A program made the position numbers and the translations under genes. From assembly GCF_030123245.1 (NCBI RefSeq), contig NZ_CP126101.1, forward strand, positions 618,501-682,500: 64,000 bases of DNA, written 5' to 3'. Under the pieces are notes generated by a model. It ran no database searches, was not told where the DNA came from, and saw nothing but the letters and a program-made list of their open reading frames with translations. Numbering within the stretch: position 1 is the first letter of the stretch; each line of letters starts with the position of its first letter. Shown piece by piece: positions 18,320 to 28,320 of this stretch. The DNA is from Lysinibacillus pakistanensis. GTDB lineage: Bacteria; Bacillota; Bacilli; Bacillales_A; Planococcaceae.

Positions 18320-18500
18320 GTTCAGATGAGGTGAGGAATTACTCAGGTAGGGCGAAGAACTGCTCGGGTAGCCGTGGAAACTGCTCAGGTGAGTCATAGA
18401 ATCGCTCGGGTAGCCGTGGAAACTGCTCAGATGAGTCATAGAATCGCTCGGGTATCCAGAGAAACTGCTCAGGTGAACCTTAAAACTGCTCATCCAGTAA
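18320..18500. repeat. 21/42-bp tandem array between two acyl-CoA dehydrogenase genes
   Basis: GCTCGGGTA recurs at 18362, 18404 and 18446, exactly 42 bp apart, and each 42-bp block is two 21-bp half-units (CATAGAATCGCTCGGGTAG-like and GTGGAAACTGCTCAGGTGA-like). The first two 42-bp copies differ at about one base. Degenerate units flank them. The remaining bases to 18634 show only the ribosome-binding site of the next gene. Confidence 0.85.
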
Positions 18501-18634
18501 ATTAATGTCGCACCGAGATTCAAAATCGATAATAGAATGCACTAAATAAAAAGAGCAATCATCAAAGAAGCGTAATCACCTAGAAATAAATAGTTTAGCA
18601 TTAACAAAGTCTAACTAAAAAGGGGAAATGGACA

Positions 18635-19771
18635 ATGAACTTTCAATTAACAGAAGAGCATGAACAATTACGTGAAATGATTCGAGATTTTGCTATTAAT
18701 GAAGTGGCGCCAACAGCAGCGGAGCGTGACGAGAACGAAGAGTTTGATCGTGCAATTTTTGATAAAATGGCGGAGCTTGGTTTAACAGGTATTCCATGGC
18801 CAGAGGAATATGGTGGGGCAGGCTTTGATTATCTTGCGTATGTTATTGCTGTAGAAGAATTATCCCGTGTCTGCGCTTCAACAGGGGTAACTTTATCGGC
18901 CCATACGTCACTGGCAGGCTGGCCGATTTATAAGTTTGGTAATGAAGAACAAAAGCAAAAATATCTTCGTCCAATGGCAGAAGGTAAACATATTGGGGCA
19001 TATGGTTTAACAGAGCCAGGGTCCGGTTCAGATGCTGGTGGTATGAAAACCTACGCAAAACGTGATGGTGATGATTATATTTTAAATGGCTCGAAAATTT
19101 TCATTACAAATGGTGGAGTAGCAGATACATATGTTGTATTTGCTGTAACAGATCCAGAGGCTAAAAATGGCACATCCGCTTTTATCGTAGAGGCCGGATT
19201 TGAAGGTTTCTCAGTAGGTAAAAAGGAGAAAAAATTAGGGATTCGTTCATCTCCTACAACTGAAATTATTTTTGATAACTGTCGAGTTCCAAAAGAAAAC
19301 TTGCTAGGGGCTGAGGGAGAAGGTTTTAAAATTGCAATGACAACACTTGATGGTGGACGTAACGGTATTGCAGCTCAGGCTGTAGGGATTGCACAAGGAG
19401 CACTGGATGCAGCAGTAGAGTATGCAAAAGAGCGTGTGCAATTTGGTAAACCGATTACAGCCAATCAAGGTGTTTCTTTCAAACTAGCAGACATGGCTAC
19501 ACAAATTGAAGCATCTCGACTGCTTACATACCAGGCGGCTTGGTTAGAGTCGAGTAGTCTACCATATGGTAAAGCATCTGCAATGGCGAAATTAATGGCT
19601 GGCGATACGGCGATGAGTGTAACGACTGAGGCTGTTCAAATTTTTGGCGGCTATGGTTATACAAAAGATTATCCAGTTGAACGCTTTATGCGTGATGCTA
19701 AAATCACGCAAATCTATGAAGGTACGCAAGAGATTCAACGTCTTGTTATCTCTCGTATGGTAACAAGATAA
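18635..19771 (+). CDS. acdA: Acyl-CoA dehydrogenase AcdA
   Basis: A 378-residue FAD-dependent acyl-CoA dehydrogenase. The opening [55 protein letters not shown] and [15 protein letters not shown] are family hallmarks. It corresponds by order to B. subtilis acdA, which follows fadF and precedes rpoE. Here several extra genes have been added between them. GGGGA lies 8 bases upstream of the ATG. Four bases separate it from the TetR gene, suggesting cotranscription. Confidence 0.92.
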   Translation: MNFQLTEEHEQLREMIRDFAINEVAPTAAERDENEEFDRAIFDKMAELGLTGIPWPEEYGGAGFDYLAYVIAVEELSRVCASTGVTLSAHTSLAGWPIYKFGNEEQKQKYLRPMAEGKHIGAYGLTEPGSGSDAGGMKTYAKRDGDDYILNGSKIFITNGGVADTYVVFAVTDPEAKNGTSAFIVEAGFEGFSVGKKEKKLGIRSSPTTEIIFDNCRVPKENLLGAEGEGFKIAMTTLDGGRNGIAAQAVGIAQGALDAAVEYAKERVQFGKPITANQGVSFKLADMATQIEASRLLTYQAAWLESSSLPYGKASAMAKLMAGDTAMSVTTEAVQIFGGYGYTKDYPVERFMRDAKITQIYEGTQEIQRLVISRMVTR

Positions 19772-19774
19772 TAC

Positions 19775-20410
19775 ATGACAGAAAAAGAGAAAAGGCCCCA
19801 GGTACAGTCAACAGTTAAAGATGAAAATCTCATCGCCATTCGTCGGGAACAAATGATACAGGGAGCCATAAAATTATTTAAAGAAAAAGGTTTTCATCGT
19901 GCCACGACGAGAGAAATCGCAAAAGCTGCTGGCTTTAGTATCGGTACTTTATATGAGTATATCCGAACTAAAGAGGATGTCCTTTATCTAGTATGTGATA
20001 GCATTTATCATCATGCAATGGAGCGACTTTCAAGTTATGAGATAAAAGCAGGGACGATAGAAGAATTAAAAGAAATGATCCGAGAGTATTTCTTGCAAAT
20101 TGATCACATGGTTGATGAACTGACTATCATGTATCAGGAAACAAAATCTTTATCAAAAGAAGCGCAGCGCTATGTATTTAGTAAGGAGTTTGAAATGGTT
20201 GCCACGTTTGAACGACTGCTAAAGCGGTGTGTGCAGTCAGGTGAAATTACAATGACCGATAAGCAAATCCATTTGGCAGCCAATAATTTAGTTGTCTCAG
20301 GGCAAAGCTGGGCGTTCCGAAAATGGGCGCTACATCGTCAGCATTCGATTGATGAATTTATTGACATGCAAATAACATTGTTTATTTCAGGTATAAAGGG
20401 GTTCTGTTAA
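19775..20410 (+). CDS. TetR family regulator (probable repressor of acyl-CoA genes)
   Basis: A 211-residue regulator with a charged 30-residue N-terminal extension before the HTH (QGAIKLFKEKGFHRATTREI, then AKAAGFSIGTLYEYIRTKED). The ligand domain is all-helical. It begins 3 bases after the acdA stop with no evident ribosome-binding site, so translation may be coupled. Its place inside the beta-oxidation operon suggests it senses acyl-CoA, and it is a candidate for binding the FadR-like box at 12487-12504 or the site near 14961. This is inference; the N-terminal start is uncertain. Confidence 0.85.
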   Translation: MTEKEKRPQVQSTVKDENLIAIRREQMIQGAIKLFKEKGFHRATTREIAKAAGFSIGTLYEYIRTKEDVLYLVCDSIYHHAMERLSSYEIKAGTIEELKEMIREYFLQIDHMVDELTIMYQETKSLSKEAQRYVFSKEFEMVATFERLLKRCVQSGEITMTDKQIHLAANNLVVSGQSWAFRKWALHRQHSIDEFIDMQITLFISGIKGFC

Positions 20411-20416
20411 GGGGTT

Positions 20417-20460
20417 GTCGGTAATTGCATAAAGCGACATTGCAATTACCGACTTTTTTT
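20417..20460 (+). terminator. Terminator after the TetR gene
   Basis: GTCGGTAATTGCA (20417-20429) pairs perfectly with TGCAATTACCGAC (20441-20453), followed by seven T residues. It closes the thiolase-to-tetR operon before icmF. Confidence 0.9.
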
Positions 20461-20519
20461 GAACTACAAATGATAACGCAAAGGTGAAATTGATTAAGGG
20501 GAGAAAGTGGGGATTTCAT

Positions 20520-23500
20520 ATGACAAAGGTAGAAGTATATCGTCCAAAAAATCACGTACGTTTTGTTACAGCATCGAGTCTATTTGATGGACATGATGCT
20601 TCGGTCAACATTATGCGACGTATTTTACAATCTAGTGGGGTAGAGGTTATTCATTTAGGACATAATCGCTCTGTAGAAGAAGTTGTGAATGCTGCGATTC
20701 AAGAAGATGCGCAAGGCGTAGCCATCTCATCTTATCAAGGCGGCCATATGGAATACTTTAAATATATGTATGATTTACTGCGTGAAAAAGGTGCTCCACA
20801 TATAAAGATATATGGTGGTGGTGGTGGTGTTATTTTGCCACGAGAAATTAAGGAGCTACATGCTTATGGGATCGCAGGGATTTTTTCGCCAGAGGATGGA
20901 CGTGTTTTAGGTTTGCAAGGGATGATCAATGAACAAATTAAAGGTACTGATTTTCCTACAGCAACAGGTAACTATCTAGAAAAGCTAGATATGTTAACGA
21001 CAGAGACACCAGAGATTTTGGCGAATTTAATCACTGCTGCGGAGTCGAATGACGATGAGGAAACGAAAAAAATGATAGAAGAAGCTCGAAAGCGCACGAA
21101 AGAGACACCTGTTCTAGGTATTACTGGTACTGGTGGTGCTGGGAAATCGTCTCTAACAGATGAGTTAATCCGTCGATTCTTAAAGGAATTCCCAGATAAA
21201 CGTGTAGCAATACTTTCAGTCGATCCAACTAAGCAAAAAACAGGTGGTGCATTGCTAGGGGACCGAATACGGATGAATGCTATCTTCAACAATCGAGTAT
21301 ACATGCGTAGTTTAGCAACTCGAGGATCTCGTACAGAGCTTACTGCTTCCATTGGAGATGTGCTAGATGTTGTTCGTGTAGCAGGCTATGATTTAATCAT
21401 TGTAGAAACAAGTGGTATCGGTCAAGGGGATGCTGAAATTACAAAATATACAGACCTATCCATGTATGTGATGACCAGCGAGTTTGGTGCTCCAACGCAG
21501 CTTGAGAAAATTGATATGATTGATTTTGCTGATGTTATCGCTATCAATAAGTTTGAACGTAAGGGCTCTGAGGATGCGCTTAGACAGGTACAGAAGCAAT
21601 ATCAACGTTCTCGAGAGCTTTGGCATGAATCACTAGACGCAATGCCAGTTTATGGTACGATTGCAAGCCAATTCAATGATAAAGGCACGAATGCTTTATT
21701 TGCCGCACTTGTTAACATTATTAATGAAAAGACAGGCTACAATTGGGAAACAGGATATGAGCAATTTGCAAAAACTCAAAAGCAGGATATCATTATTCCA
21801 AATGACCGTCGCTATTATTTGCGCGAAATTACAGATACCGTGCGAGGCTATCATAAAAAATCAGAGCAACAGGTAGCATTTGCACGTCAACTATTCCAAC
21901 TAGAGGGTGCAATTGCTGCAGTGAAAGAAAAGGCTCCTGATGATGCACTTGTCGCATCTCTTACCTCTTTAGCAGAAGGTGTCAGAGATGAATTAACAGC
22001 AGAATCCAAACGTATTTTAGATAATTGGCAGGCTCTAAAGGAAGCATACTCAGGAGATGAATTTGTCACAAAGGTTCGCGATAAGGAAATTCGCACAATT
22101 TTAAAGACAACAAGTCTTTCTGGAACAAAAATTCCAAAGGTTTCCTTACCGAAATTTGAGGACTATGGTGAAATTCTACGCTGGGTTTATAAAGAAAATG
22201 TACCTGGTGAATTCCCATATACAGCAGGTGTATTCCAATTTAAACGTGAAGGGGAAGATCCAAAGCGACAATTCGCTGGTGAGGGAACTCCAGAGCGAAC
22301 AAATAAACGATTCCATTATCTATCAAAGGATGATGATGCAAAACGTTTATCTACAGCATTTGATTCGGTAACACTCTATGGCGAAGATCCAGATTATCGA
22401 CCAGATATTTATGGAAAGGTTGGGGAATCAGGTGTTTCTATATGTACGTTAGAGGATATGAAGAAGCTTTATGCGGGCTTTGATTTATGTGCTCCATCAA
22501 CATCAGTATCAATGACAATTAATGGTCCAGCACCAATTATTTTAGCAATGTTTATGAATACGGCTATTGATCAACAAGTGAAACTACGTGAGAAAGAACT
22601 TAGTCGACCTTTGACATTTGAAGAATTTACAGAGACACGAGAGAAAACATTGCAGGTTGTGCGAGGAACAGTGCAAGCGGATATTTTAAAAGAAGATCAA
22701 GGGCAAAATACCTGTATTTTTTCAACAGAGTTTGCCTTACGTATGATGGGAGATATTCAACAATACTTCATTGACCATAAGGTTCGTAATTATTACTCAG
22801 TATCCATTTCTGGCTATCATATTGCCGAAGCTGGTGCAAATCCAATTTCACAATTGGCCTTTACATTGGCGAATGGCTTTACGTATGTAGAATATTATTT
22901 AAGTCGCGGTATGAACATTAATGACTTTGCACCAAATCTGTCATTCTTCTTCTCGAATGGACTTGACCCAGAGTACACGGTTATTGGACGTGTTGCTCGT
23001 AGAATTTGGGCAGTGGTAATGCGTGATAAGTACAACGCTAATGAACGTGCACAAAAATTAAAGTACCATATTCAAACATCTGGACGCAGCTTGCATGCAC
23101 AGGAGATTGATTTTAATGATATTCGTACAACATTACAGGCACTTATGGCATTGCAGGATAACTGTAATTCATTGCATACAAATGCCTATGATGAAGCCAT
23201 TACAACACCTACTGAAGAGTCAGTTCGTCGAGCGATGGCTATTCAGATGATCATTACAAAAGAGCATGGTTTAGCGAAAAATGAAAACCCACTGCAAGGG
23301 GCATTTATCGTGGAAGAGTTAACAGATCTTGTAGAAGAAGCCGTTCTGGAAGAATTTGATCGCATAAATGATCGTGGTGGCGTGCTAGGTGCAATGGAAA
23401 CACAATATCAACGTGGTAAAATCCAAGAGGAATCCATGTACTATGAAATGTTGAAACATTCTGGTGAGCTACCGATTATCGGTGTCAACACATATTTGAA

Positions 23501-23768
23501 TCCGAATCCACCTTCCGATGCGGATATAGATAATATGGAAATTGCACGTGCGTCCACAGAAGAAAAAGAGACGCAAATCCATAATTTACAGGAATTCTGG
23601 AAGCAACATGAAAGTGAATCAGAAGCAGCTATTACTCGCTTACAGGAAGTAGCTGTTAACAACGGTAATATTTTTGCAGAGCTAATGGAAACAGTAAAAG
23701 TAGCAAGTTTAGGACAAATTACGAAAGCTTTATATGAGGTAGGGGGACAATATCGTCGTAATATGTAA
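20520..23768 (+). CDS. icmF: Fused isobutyryl-CoA mutase IcmF
   Basis: A 1082-residue adenosylcobalamin enzyme interconverting isobutyryl-CoA and n-butyryl-CoA. Three parts are visible in order: a B12-binding domain (about 1-140) with FDGHDAS, supplying the lower-ligand histidine His25; a MeaB/ArgK-type GTPase chaperone (about 170-520) with P-loop [10 protein letters not shown] near 203; and the large substrate-binding mutase barrel (about 560-1082) with [13 protein letters not shown]. The ATG at 20520 has a GGGG site 8 bases upstream and gives the normal family start; a GTG at 20484 is less likely. B12 genes lie 8 kb upstream. Confidence 0.94.
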   Translation: MTKVEVYRPKNHVRFVTASSLFDGHDASVNIMRRILQSSGVEVIHLGHNRSVEEVVNAAIQEDAQGVAISSYQGGHMEYFKYMYDLLREKGAPHIKIYGGGGGVILPREIKELHAYGIAGIFSPEDGRVLGLQGMINEQIKGTDFPTATGNYLEKLDMLTTETPEILANLITAAESNDDEETKKMIEEARKRTKETPVLGITGTGGAGKSSLTDELIRRFLKEFPDKRVAILSVDPTKQKTGGALLGDRIRMNAIFNNRVYMRSLATRGSRTELTASIGDVLDVVRVAGYDLIIVETSGIGQGDAEITKYTDLSMYVMTSEFGAPTQLEKIDMIDFADVIAINKFERKGSEDALRQVQKQYQRSRELWHESLDAMPVYGTIASQFNDKGTNALFAALVNIINEKTGYNWETGYEQFAKTQKQDIIIPNDRRYYLREITDTVRGYHKKSEQQVAFARQLFQLEGAIAAVKEKAPDDALVASLTSLAEGVRDELTAESKRILDNWQALKEAYSGDEFVTKVRDKEIRTILKTTSLSGTKIPKVSLPKFEDYGEILRWVYKENVPGEFPYTAGVFQFKREGEDPKRQFAGEGTPERTNKRFHYLSKDDDAKRLSTAFDSVTLYGEDPDYRPDIYGKVGESGVSICTLEDMKKLYAGFDLCAPSTSVSMTINGPAPIILAMFMNTAIDQQVKLREKELSRPLTFEEFTETREKTLQVVRGTVQADILKEDQGQNTCIFSTEFALRMMGDIQQYFIDHKVRNYYSVSISGYHIAEAGANPISQLAFTLANGFTYVEYYLSRGMNINDFAPNLSFFFSNGLDPEYTVIGRVARRIWAVVMRDKYNANERAQKLKYHIQTSGRSLHAQEIDFNDIRTTLQALMALQDNCNSLHTNAYDEAITTPTEESVRRAMAIQMIITKEHGLAKNENPLQGAFIVEELTDLVEEAVLEEFDRINDRGGVLGAMETQYQRGKIQEESMYYEMLKHSGELPIIGVNTYLNPNPPSDADIDNMEIARASTEEKETQIHNLQEFWKQHESESEAAITRLQEVAVNNGNIFAELMETVKVASLGQITKALYEVGGQYRRNM

Positions 23769-23830
23769 TTTGCAAAGTGCATATCCTCTTACTTATTAGC
23801 ATTTATTCTATAAAATGCTTCTGTAGTTTT

Positions 23831-23866
23831 AAGTGTCTAGTCTTAGGATTAGGCACTTCTTTTTAT
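23831..23866 (+). terminator. icmF terminator
   Basis: AAGTGTCTA (23831-23839) pairs with TAGGCACTT, followed by CTTTTTATTTT. The TATAAT at 23873-23878 just after it may be the -10 of the small downstream gene. Confidence 0.75.
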
Positions 23867-23911
23867 TTTCGTTATAATAGAACTGTAAAAAAAGGGGAGG
23901 CGCAGTAGAGG

Positions 23912-24070
23912 ATGAAATCAGCTTTTCACTTCATTATTATTTTAGCTTTAGTGTTAGGAGTTATTTTCCTGTATAATAAGCAAATTGGCGCTGTTCCTTT
24001 ACTAATTCTATCTATATATTTATTTTACCTTGGGATAAAAAAAATACATGATATAAAAAACAGTAATTGA
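23912..24070 (+). CDS. Small two-helix membrane protein, unknown
   Basis: A 52-residue protein. Two hydrophobic segments (about 6-20 and 26-42) are joined by a short YNKQIGAVP turn, and the tail is basic (KKIHDIKNSN). AAAGGGGAGG and AGAGG lie upstream of the ATG, and a TATAAT at 23873-23878 gives a plausible promoter, so it looks expressed. I do not recognise a family. It stands alone between icmF and rpoE. Confidence 0.6.
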   Translation: MKSAFHFIIILALVLGVIFLYNKQIGAVPLLILSIYLFYLGIKKIHDIKNSN

Positions 24071-24215
24071 AGCTAGCAAAGAGGATAAAACTTTGTATAT
24101 AATGGGTATTATGCTTATGATATGGAAAGTTACTTTTGTGCGGTCTTTTTTTGCTGCGCTCCGAAAATAAAGCAATAAAAACGTCCATTGTGATGAGAGA
24201 AAGGAAGTGCACGAA

Positions 24216-24755
24216 TTGAATTTTCGTGAAATGACAAAGGAACAATTAGCGGAAGAATCGTTAATTAACTTAGCTTATGTAATTTTAAATGAAAAACGTG
24301 CCTCAGTGTCTTTTAATGACTTACTAACAATCATTCAGGAGCTTGTAGGCTATAGTAATGAAGAAATCAAAGCACGCCTACTACAATTTTACACAGATAT
24401 GAATGTAGATGGTCGCTTCTTATACAATCAAGAGACAGGTTGGGGTTTACGCGAATGGTTTAAAGTTGAGCAAATTGAGGAAGAGACAGCTCCTTCTGTG
24501 AAAACGCATAAGAAAAAATCTAAAGCTGCCCTTGACGAGGATGATTTGGATGAGGATCTGGATCTAGATGAAGAAGATATTGACTTTGATGAAGATTATG
24601 AAGAATTTGTTGAAGAAGACGAAGTTGAGGAAGAAGATAAAGCAGACATTGATTTTGACGATGAGGAACTAGAGGACATTGATGAAGAAATCGATGAAGA
24701 CTTTATCGAAGAAGATGACGATGAGGAATTCGACGAAGAAGAGGAAGAAATTTAA
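24216..24755 (+). CDS. rpoE: RNA polymerase delta subunit
   Basis: A 179-residue subunit of Gram-positive RNA polymerase that speeds recycling and tunes open-complex stability. The N-terminal winged domain (about 1-90) includes the family stretch FYTDMNVDGRFL and GWGLREWF. The remaining half is almost entirely Asp and Glu and is expected to be disordered. I prefer TTG 24216, 8 bases after AGGAAG; a GTG at 24207 is in frame but touches that site. It sits directly before pyrG as in Bacillus. No terminator separates its stop from the pyrG promoter. Confidence 0.95.
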   Translation: MNFREMTKEQLAEESLINLAYVILNEKRASVSFNDLLTIIQELVGYSNEEIKARLLQFYTDMNVDGRFLYNQETGWGLREWFKVEQIEEETAPSVKTHKKKSKAALDEDDLDEDLDLDEEDIDFDEDYEEFVEEDEVEEEDKADIDFDDEELEDIDEEIDEDFIEEDDDEEFDEEEEEI

Positions 24756-24788
24756 TTTTTCTTTCTTTTATGCCAGTGGTAATAATTC

Positions 24789-24825
24789 TTGACTTCTATC
24801 TCGGTTACGTTTAATCTTTTACTTG
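24789..24825 (+). promoter_or_regulatory. pyrG promoter with GGGCTC start
   Basis: TTGACT at 24789-24794 and TAATCT at 24812-24817 are 17 bp apart. The predicted start falls on G24825, the first base of GGGCTCC. This is the initial sequence reported for B. subtilis pyrG, where CTP shortage causes repeated G addition. Confidence 0.8.
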
Positions 24826-24903
24826 GGCTCCTTAAAAAAGGAGAAAGACCGTGTATGTAATACGCTCCCCCTGCAAACCTATGCAGGAGGGGCGTTTTTT
24901 TTG
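24825..24903 (+). promoter_or_regulatory. CTP-sensitive pyrG attenuator
   Basis: The leader begins GGGCTCC and reaches a strong terminator at 24862-24903. ACGCTCCCCCTGCA (24862-24875) pairs with TGCAGGAGGGGCGT (24882-24895), followed by a T run. The 5' arm contains GCTCCCCC, the pyrimidine tract that extra 5' G residues could pair with. By analogy with B. subtilis pyrG, low CTP gives poly-G transcripts that open the hairpin. All elements are visible; the mechanism is transferred from the known system. Confidence 0.8.
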
Positions 24904-24910
24904 TTGTTAA

Positions 24911-25142
24911 CTTTATCTTCATTCAGCAAATATTTTGGTATCGAAAGCATAGCGGCAGATACAGAAGACTCCCACCTCTACAGGTGGTGAGATAAATGCG
25001 GTATTGGTTCCTTTTCAGTGAGTGTCCAAACACCTACTGAATGAAGATAAAGCCTCTGGCGGATGTCACGGATTTTCAAAGGAATGAATTGTGCGGGCAC
25101 AATTCAAAATCCGGACGCAATTACGCCAAGGCGAAATTGATT
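24911..25142 (+). repeat. Dispersed multi-hairpin repeat, copy B, in the pyrG leader
   Basis: Outer stem CTTTATCTTCATTCAG (24911-24926) pairs perfectly with CTGAATGAAGATAAAG (25037-25052). CCACCT/AGGTGG lies at 24972-24987. CGGATTTT/AAAATCCG (25069-25076, 25106-25113) encloses GAATTGTGC/GCACAATTC (25086-25094, 25097-25105). CAATTACGCC/GGCGAAATTG closes it (25118-25139). It shares AAGCCTCTGGCGGATGTCAC with copy A. Confidence 0.85.
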
Positions 25143-25447
25143 CAGTTAAACACTCCCAAATTACTACTGACATGAATATAAATGTTCCAAATACTTCATG
25201 ATGTATAGTAATCGGTGACTGAATAAATGTTAGCAATCAATTTTTAAAAGGAAAGTAGAAAAGAGATAGAAACGATTAAGCTTCGAATCGACTACACTTT
25301 TTTGTAGACGTTCTCGGCTTTTCTTATTTTTAAGGTATAAGTATTTCTTTACCGAGACATTTACGCTAAGATACTTAGTTATTAACACAGCGTATATGCA
25401 CTTTTCTTACTTGCAATTTTTAGAACATCATAAGGAGGAATTTTTTC
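25143..25447 (+). other. Distal pyrG leader
   Basis: No gene is seen. A weak structure pairs AGAAAAG (about 25258) with CTTTTCT (about 25319) around a CTACA/TGTAG hairpin, followed by a T-rich stretch, so a second attenuator is conceivable. AAGGAGG before 25448 is the pyrG ribosome-binding site. With the attenuator this makes a leader of about 620 bases unless a second promoter exists. Confidence 0.4.
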
Positions 25448-27040
25448 ATGACAAAGTATATTTTTGTAACAGGCGGGGTTGTGTCATCGCTTGGAAAAGG
25501 GATTGTAGCGGCATCTTTAGGTCGTTTATTAAAAAATCGTGGGTTAGAAGTAACCATTCAAAAATTTGATCCTTATATCAATATTGACCCTGGTACAATG
25601 AGTCCTTATCAACACGGTGAGGTTTTCGTAACAGATGATGGCGCAGAGGCTGACCTTGACTTAGGTCACTATGAACGATTCATTGATATTAACCTTGGCA
25701 AACATTCTACTGTAACGTCAGGTCGTGTTTACCAGTCTGTTTTACAAAAAGAACGCCGCGGAGATTACAATGGTGGTACAGTACAAGTAATTCCTCATAT
25801 AACAAATGAAATCAAAGATCGTATTCAACGAGCTGGTCGCGAAACTAACGCAGACGTAGTTATTACAGAAGTAGGCGGAACAGTAGGGGATATTGAATCA
25901 TTACCATTCCTTGAAGCAATTCGCCAAATGAAAACGAACTTAGGCCATAACAACGTAATGTACGTTCATTGTACGCTTATTCCTTACATTAAAGCTGCAG
26001 GTGAGCTTAAAACAAAGCCAACTCAGCACTCTGTAAAAGAATTACGTTCTTTAGGTATTCAACCAAATATTATCGTTGTCCGCACAGAGCAAGAAGTGCC
26101 ACAAGATATGAAAGAAAAACTAGCTTTATTCTGTGATGTACAGCCACACGAAATTATTGAATCTCGTGATGCAGAGCATTTATATGAAGTACCATTAAAC
26201 CTACATGCACAAGATATTGATGATATCGTACTTGACCATTTTGGCATTGAAGCACCAGAAGCGGATATGGAAGAATGGCGCGAGCTTGTAGCAAAAGTGA
26301 AGAGCTTACCAAATAAACGAAAAGTAGCATTAGTAGGTAAATATGTAGAACTACAAGATGCTTACATTTCTGTTGTAGAAGCATTAAAACATGCAGGCTA
26401 TGCATTTAATTCAGATATTGAAATTGACTGGATTAATGCTGAGCATGTTGATACTGACAATGTTGCTTCACTTTTAAACGGCGCGGACGCTATTTTAGTG
26501 CCTGGTGGCTTTGGTGATCGTGGAGTAGAAGGTAAAATTTTAGCGACACAATATGCTCGTGAAAATAATGTTCCGTTCTTAGGTATTTGCTTAGGTATGC
26601 AACTGGCAACAGTGGAATTTGCTCGTAACGTACTTGGCTTAAAGGGTGCACATTCTACAGAGCTTGATGCAAAAACAGATTACCCTATTATTGATTTCTT
26701 ACCAGATCAAAATGATAATGTTGATATTGGTGGTACATTGCGTTTAGGCTTATATCCATGTAAGTTAAAAGATGGCTCAAAATCAAAGAATGCATATGGG
26801 AAAGAACTTGTTTATGAACGTCACCGTCATCGCTATGAATTTAACAATGAGTATCGTGAAGCTATGGAAGCGGCAGGTCTTGTCTTCTCAGGTACAAGTC
26901 CTGATGGTAAGTTAGTGGAAATAATTGAATTACCGGATAATAATTTCTTCGTAGCTTGTCAATTCCATCCTGAATTTGTTTCACGTCCAAATCGTCCACA
27001 ACCATTGTTCCGAGATTTTATCGGTGCAACATTTAAATAA
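25448..27040 (+). CDS. pyrG: CTP synthase
   Basis: A 530-residue glutamine amidotransferase making CTP from UTP, ATP and glutamine. The synthetase domain (about 1-265) opens with [20 protein letters not shown] and has the nucleotide loop [20 protein letters not shown]. The class I glutaminase domain (about 290-530) carries nucleophile Cys381 in [10 protein letters not shown] and the HPE motif in FHPEFVSRP. Length is normal. Expression should rise when CTP falls, through the attenuator at 24825-24903. A strong terminator follows. Confidence 0.98.
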   Translation: MTKYIFVTGGVVSSLGKGIVAASLGRLLKNRGLEVTIQKFDPYINIDPGTMSPYQHGEVFVTDDGAEADLDLGHYERFIDINLGKHSTVTSGRVYQSVLQKERRGDYNGGTVQVIPHITNEIKDRIQRAGRETNADVVITEVGGTVGDIESLPFLEAIRQMKTNLGHNNVMYVHCTLIPYIKAAGELKTKPTQHSVKELRSLGIQPNIIVVRTEQEVPQDMKEKLALFCDVQPHEIIESRDAEHLYEVPLNLHAQDIDDIVLDHFGIEAPEADMEEWRELVAKVKSLPNKRKVALVGKYVELQDAYISVVEALKHAGYAFNSDIEIDWINAEHVDTDNVASLLNGADAILVPGGFGDRGVEGKILATQYARENNVPFLGICLGMQLATVEFARNVLGLKGAHSTELDAKTDYPIIDFLPDQNDNVDIGGTLRLGLYPCKLKDGSKSKNAYGKELVYERHRHRYEFNNEYREAMEAAGLVFSGTSPDGKLVEIIELPDNNFFVACQFHPEFVSRPNRPQPLFRDFIGATFK

Positions 27041-27043
27041 TGC

Positions 27044-27082
27044 AAAAAGAGTTGTCTCAAATGCTGAGGCAACTCTTTTTTT
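27044..27082. terminator. Bidirectional terminator between pyrG and DUF2529
   Basis: AAGAGTTGTCTCA and TGAGGCAACTCTT form a 13-bp stem with flanking A and T runs. It serves the convergent genes on both sides. It closely resembles the terminator at 55496-55539. Confidence 0.85.
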
Positions 27083-27106
27083 GAAGGCTATTTCATAATT
27101 GCTTCT

Positions 27107-27637
27107 TTACAATTCTTCGTCATTCATACCAAGCATTTCATCATAAGCCATTTTTACAGCTTCATAAATAAAAAGGGCAGCAATAGCATGTGGAATTACG
27201 ATACGCTCACCTAAATCATTTGGTAATAAACCACCTCGTACGCGTGTTGAAATATACGTATAGGCTAATTCCGCCAGTGAATTTTGAGAATCTGCTACTT
27301 CACAAGCAACAGCTGCGAATGGAATAAATTGATCATTGAGTTGCTGTGCTAAAGCAATGGCTTCTTTATCTTCTGCACTACGGGTAAAAATGCATACTCG
27401 ATCAGCCTCTGTAAGCACAGTTTCCTTTGTCCAAGGTGCTAGCTTAGTAAAACGTTCTACAGCGTGGCATGCATTTAGTTCAACTACTTGCATTTCACCA
27501 AAGCATGCGAAATAGACATTACCTTCTCCAATCCCTGCTTGTGCTAGTAAACGCGCTGTTTCTTCAATAGAATCCTCTTCACTTTGAATTATTCTTTGTA
27601 ATAATCCACTTAGTTGTGTTGTTAGTATTTTTGACAT
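27107..27637 (-). CDS. ywjG: DUF2529 family protein (YwjG)
   Basis: A 176-residue protein of the DUF2529 family, which has an SIS-like alpha/beta fold and no established function. The gene is the only clear minus-strand gene in the window. It lies between pyrG and spo0F, as ywjG does in B. subtilis. Its ATG is preceded on its own strand by GAGGTGGG. Its N-terminal half includes a hydrophobic VYFACFGEMQVVEL strand. Assigned mainly by position and family character. Confidence 0.8.
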   Translation of the reverse strand: MSKILTTQLSGLLQRIIQSEEDSIEETARLLAQAGIGEGNVYFACFGEMQVVELNACHAVERFTKLAPWTKETVLTEADRVCIFTRSAEDKEAIALAQQLNDQFIPFAAVACEVADSQNSLAELAYTYISTRVRGGLLPNDLGERIVIPHAIAALFIYEAVKMAYDEMLGMNDEEL

Positions 27638-27706
27638 AATCCCACCTCAATCAATATTATATGTTTGAAGGGACCATAAATCAAAAGCAGATAATTTATA
27701 ATACTA

Positions 27707-27735
27707 GAAGGTATTAAGATAATAAAGGAGAATAA
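27707..27735 (+). promoter_or_regulatory. Sigma-H-like spo0F promoter
   Basis: GAAGGTATT (27707-27715) resembles the sigma-H -35 element and GGAGAATAA (27727-27735) contains the GAAT -10 core, 11 bases apart. B. subtilis spo0F is known to have a sigma-H promoter. One base departs from the -35 consensus. Confidence 0.55.
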
Positions 27736-27793
27736 TACATACTAAGGGAAGTTTTTGTGCAAGAATAATAACTCAAAAAGGGCGGAATGGAAT

Positions 27794-28150
27794 GTGAAAC
27801 GATTACTAATTGTCGATGATCAACAAGGAATTCGTTTGCTTTTGAATGAAGTATTAAAAAAGGAAGGCTATGTTACATATTTGGCTGCTAACGGCATGGA
27901 GGCACTAAAATATGCTGAAGAGGAAATGGATTGTGTCCTATTAGATATGAAAATACCAGGGATGGACGGCATAGAAATTTTAAAGTGCTTAAAAGAGAAA
28001 TGGCCACATCTTCCTGTATTTATGATGACTGCCTATGGTGAACTGGACGTCGTTCAAGAAGCATTAGATTTAGGGGCTATTCGATATTTCACAAAACCTT
28101 TTGATATTTTTGAAGTGCGCGATGAGGTAAATAAAATATTAAAATCTTAG
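27794..28150 (+). CDS. spo0F: Sporulation response regulator Spo0F
   Basis: A 118-residue single-domain response regulator that relays phosphate from sporulation kinases to Spo0B. The acidic pair is in LIVDDQQGIRLLLNEV, the phosphoacceptor is Asp51 in VLLDMKIPGMDGIEIL, the switch threonine lies in FMMTAYGELD, and Lys101 in YFTKPFD. There is no output domain, as expected. The GTG at 27794 (AAAGGGCGG upstream) gives the B. subtilis-like N-terminus; the longer frame from 27755 adds a poorly conserved 13-residue leader. A terminator follows. Confidence 0.95.
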   Translation: MKRLLIVDDQQGIRLLLNEVLKKEGYVTYLAANGMEALKYAEEEMDCVLLDMKIPGMDGIEILKCLKEKWPHLPVFMMTAYGELDVVQEALDLGAIRYFTKPFDIFEVRDEVNKILKS

Positions 28151-28184
28151 AAGCAGGCAGTGGTTAACACGGCCTGTTTTTAGT
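28151..28184 (+). terminator. spo0F terminator
   Basis: AAGCAGGC and GCCTGTTT pair around a 13-base loop directly after the spo0F stop, and the T run follows. Confidence 0.65.
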
Positions 28185-28320
28185 AGTGATATTCTAGAGT
28201 TTCTTATTCTCATTACTTCCTAAAATATTTAATTTTCAATCTGTTTTAAAGAGAGAGTTTGTAAAGAAAAGGTTACAGAAACCGTTTTTTTGTTGTAGTA
28301 CGTTTTGTTTAGAAAACAGA

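Noticed and set aside
18320..18500. Possible CRISPR array
   Set aside because: Units are contiguous 21/42-bp tandem copies without variable spacers, and no cas genes are present.
18299..18523. A minus-strand 74-codon frame encoding a 14-residue repeat peptide (SDSMTHLSSFHGYP)
   Set aside because: The 42-bp period is a multiple of three, so a long open frame arises automatically. There is no ribosome-binding site before its ATG and no promoter was seen.
17158..19771. Two adjacent acyl-CoA dehydrogenases as a broken or duplicated pseudogene pair
   Set aside because: Both frames are full length with intact flavin and catalytic motifs, so both are scored as functional paralogues.
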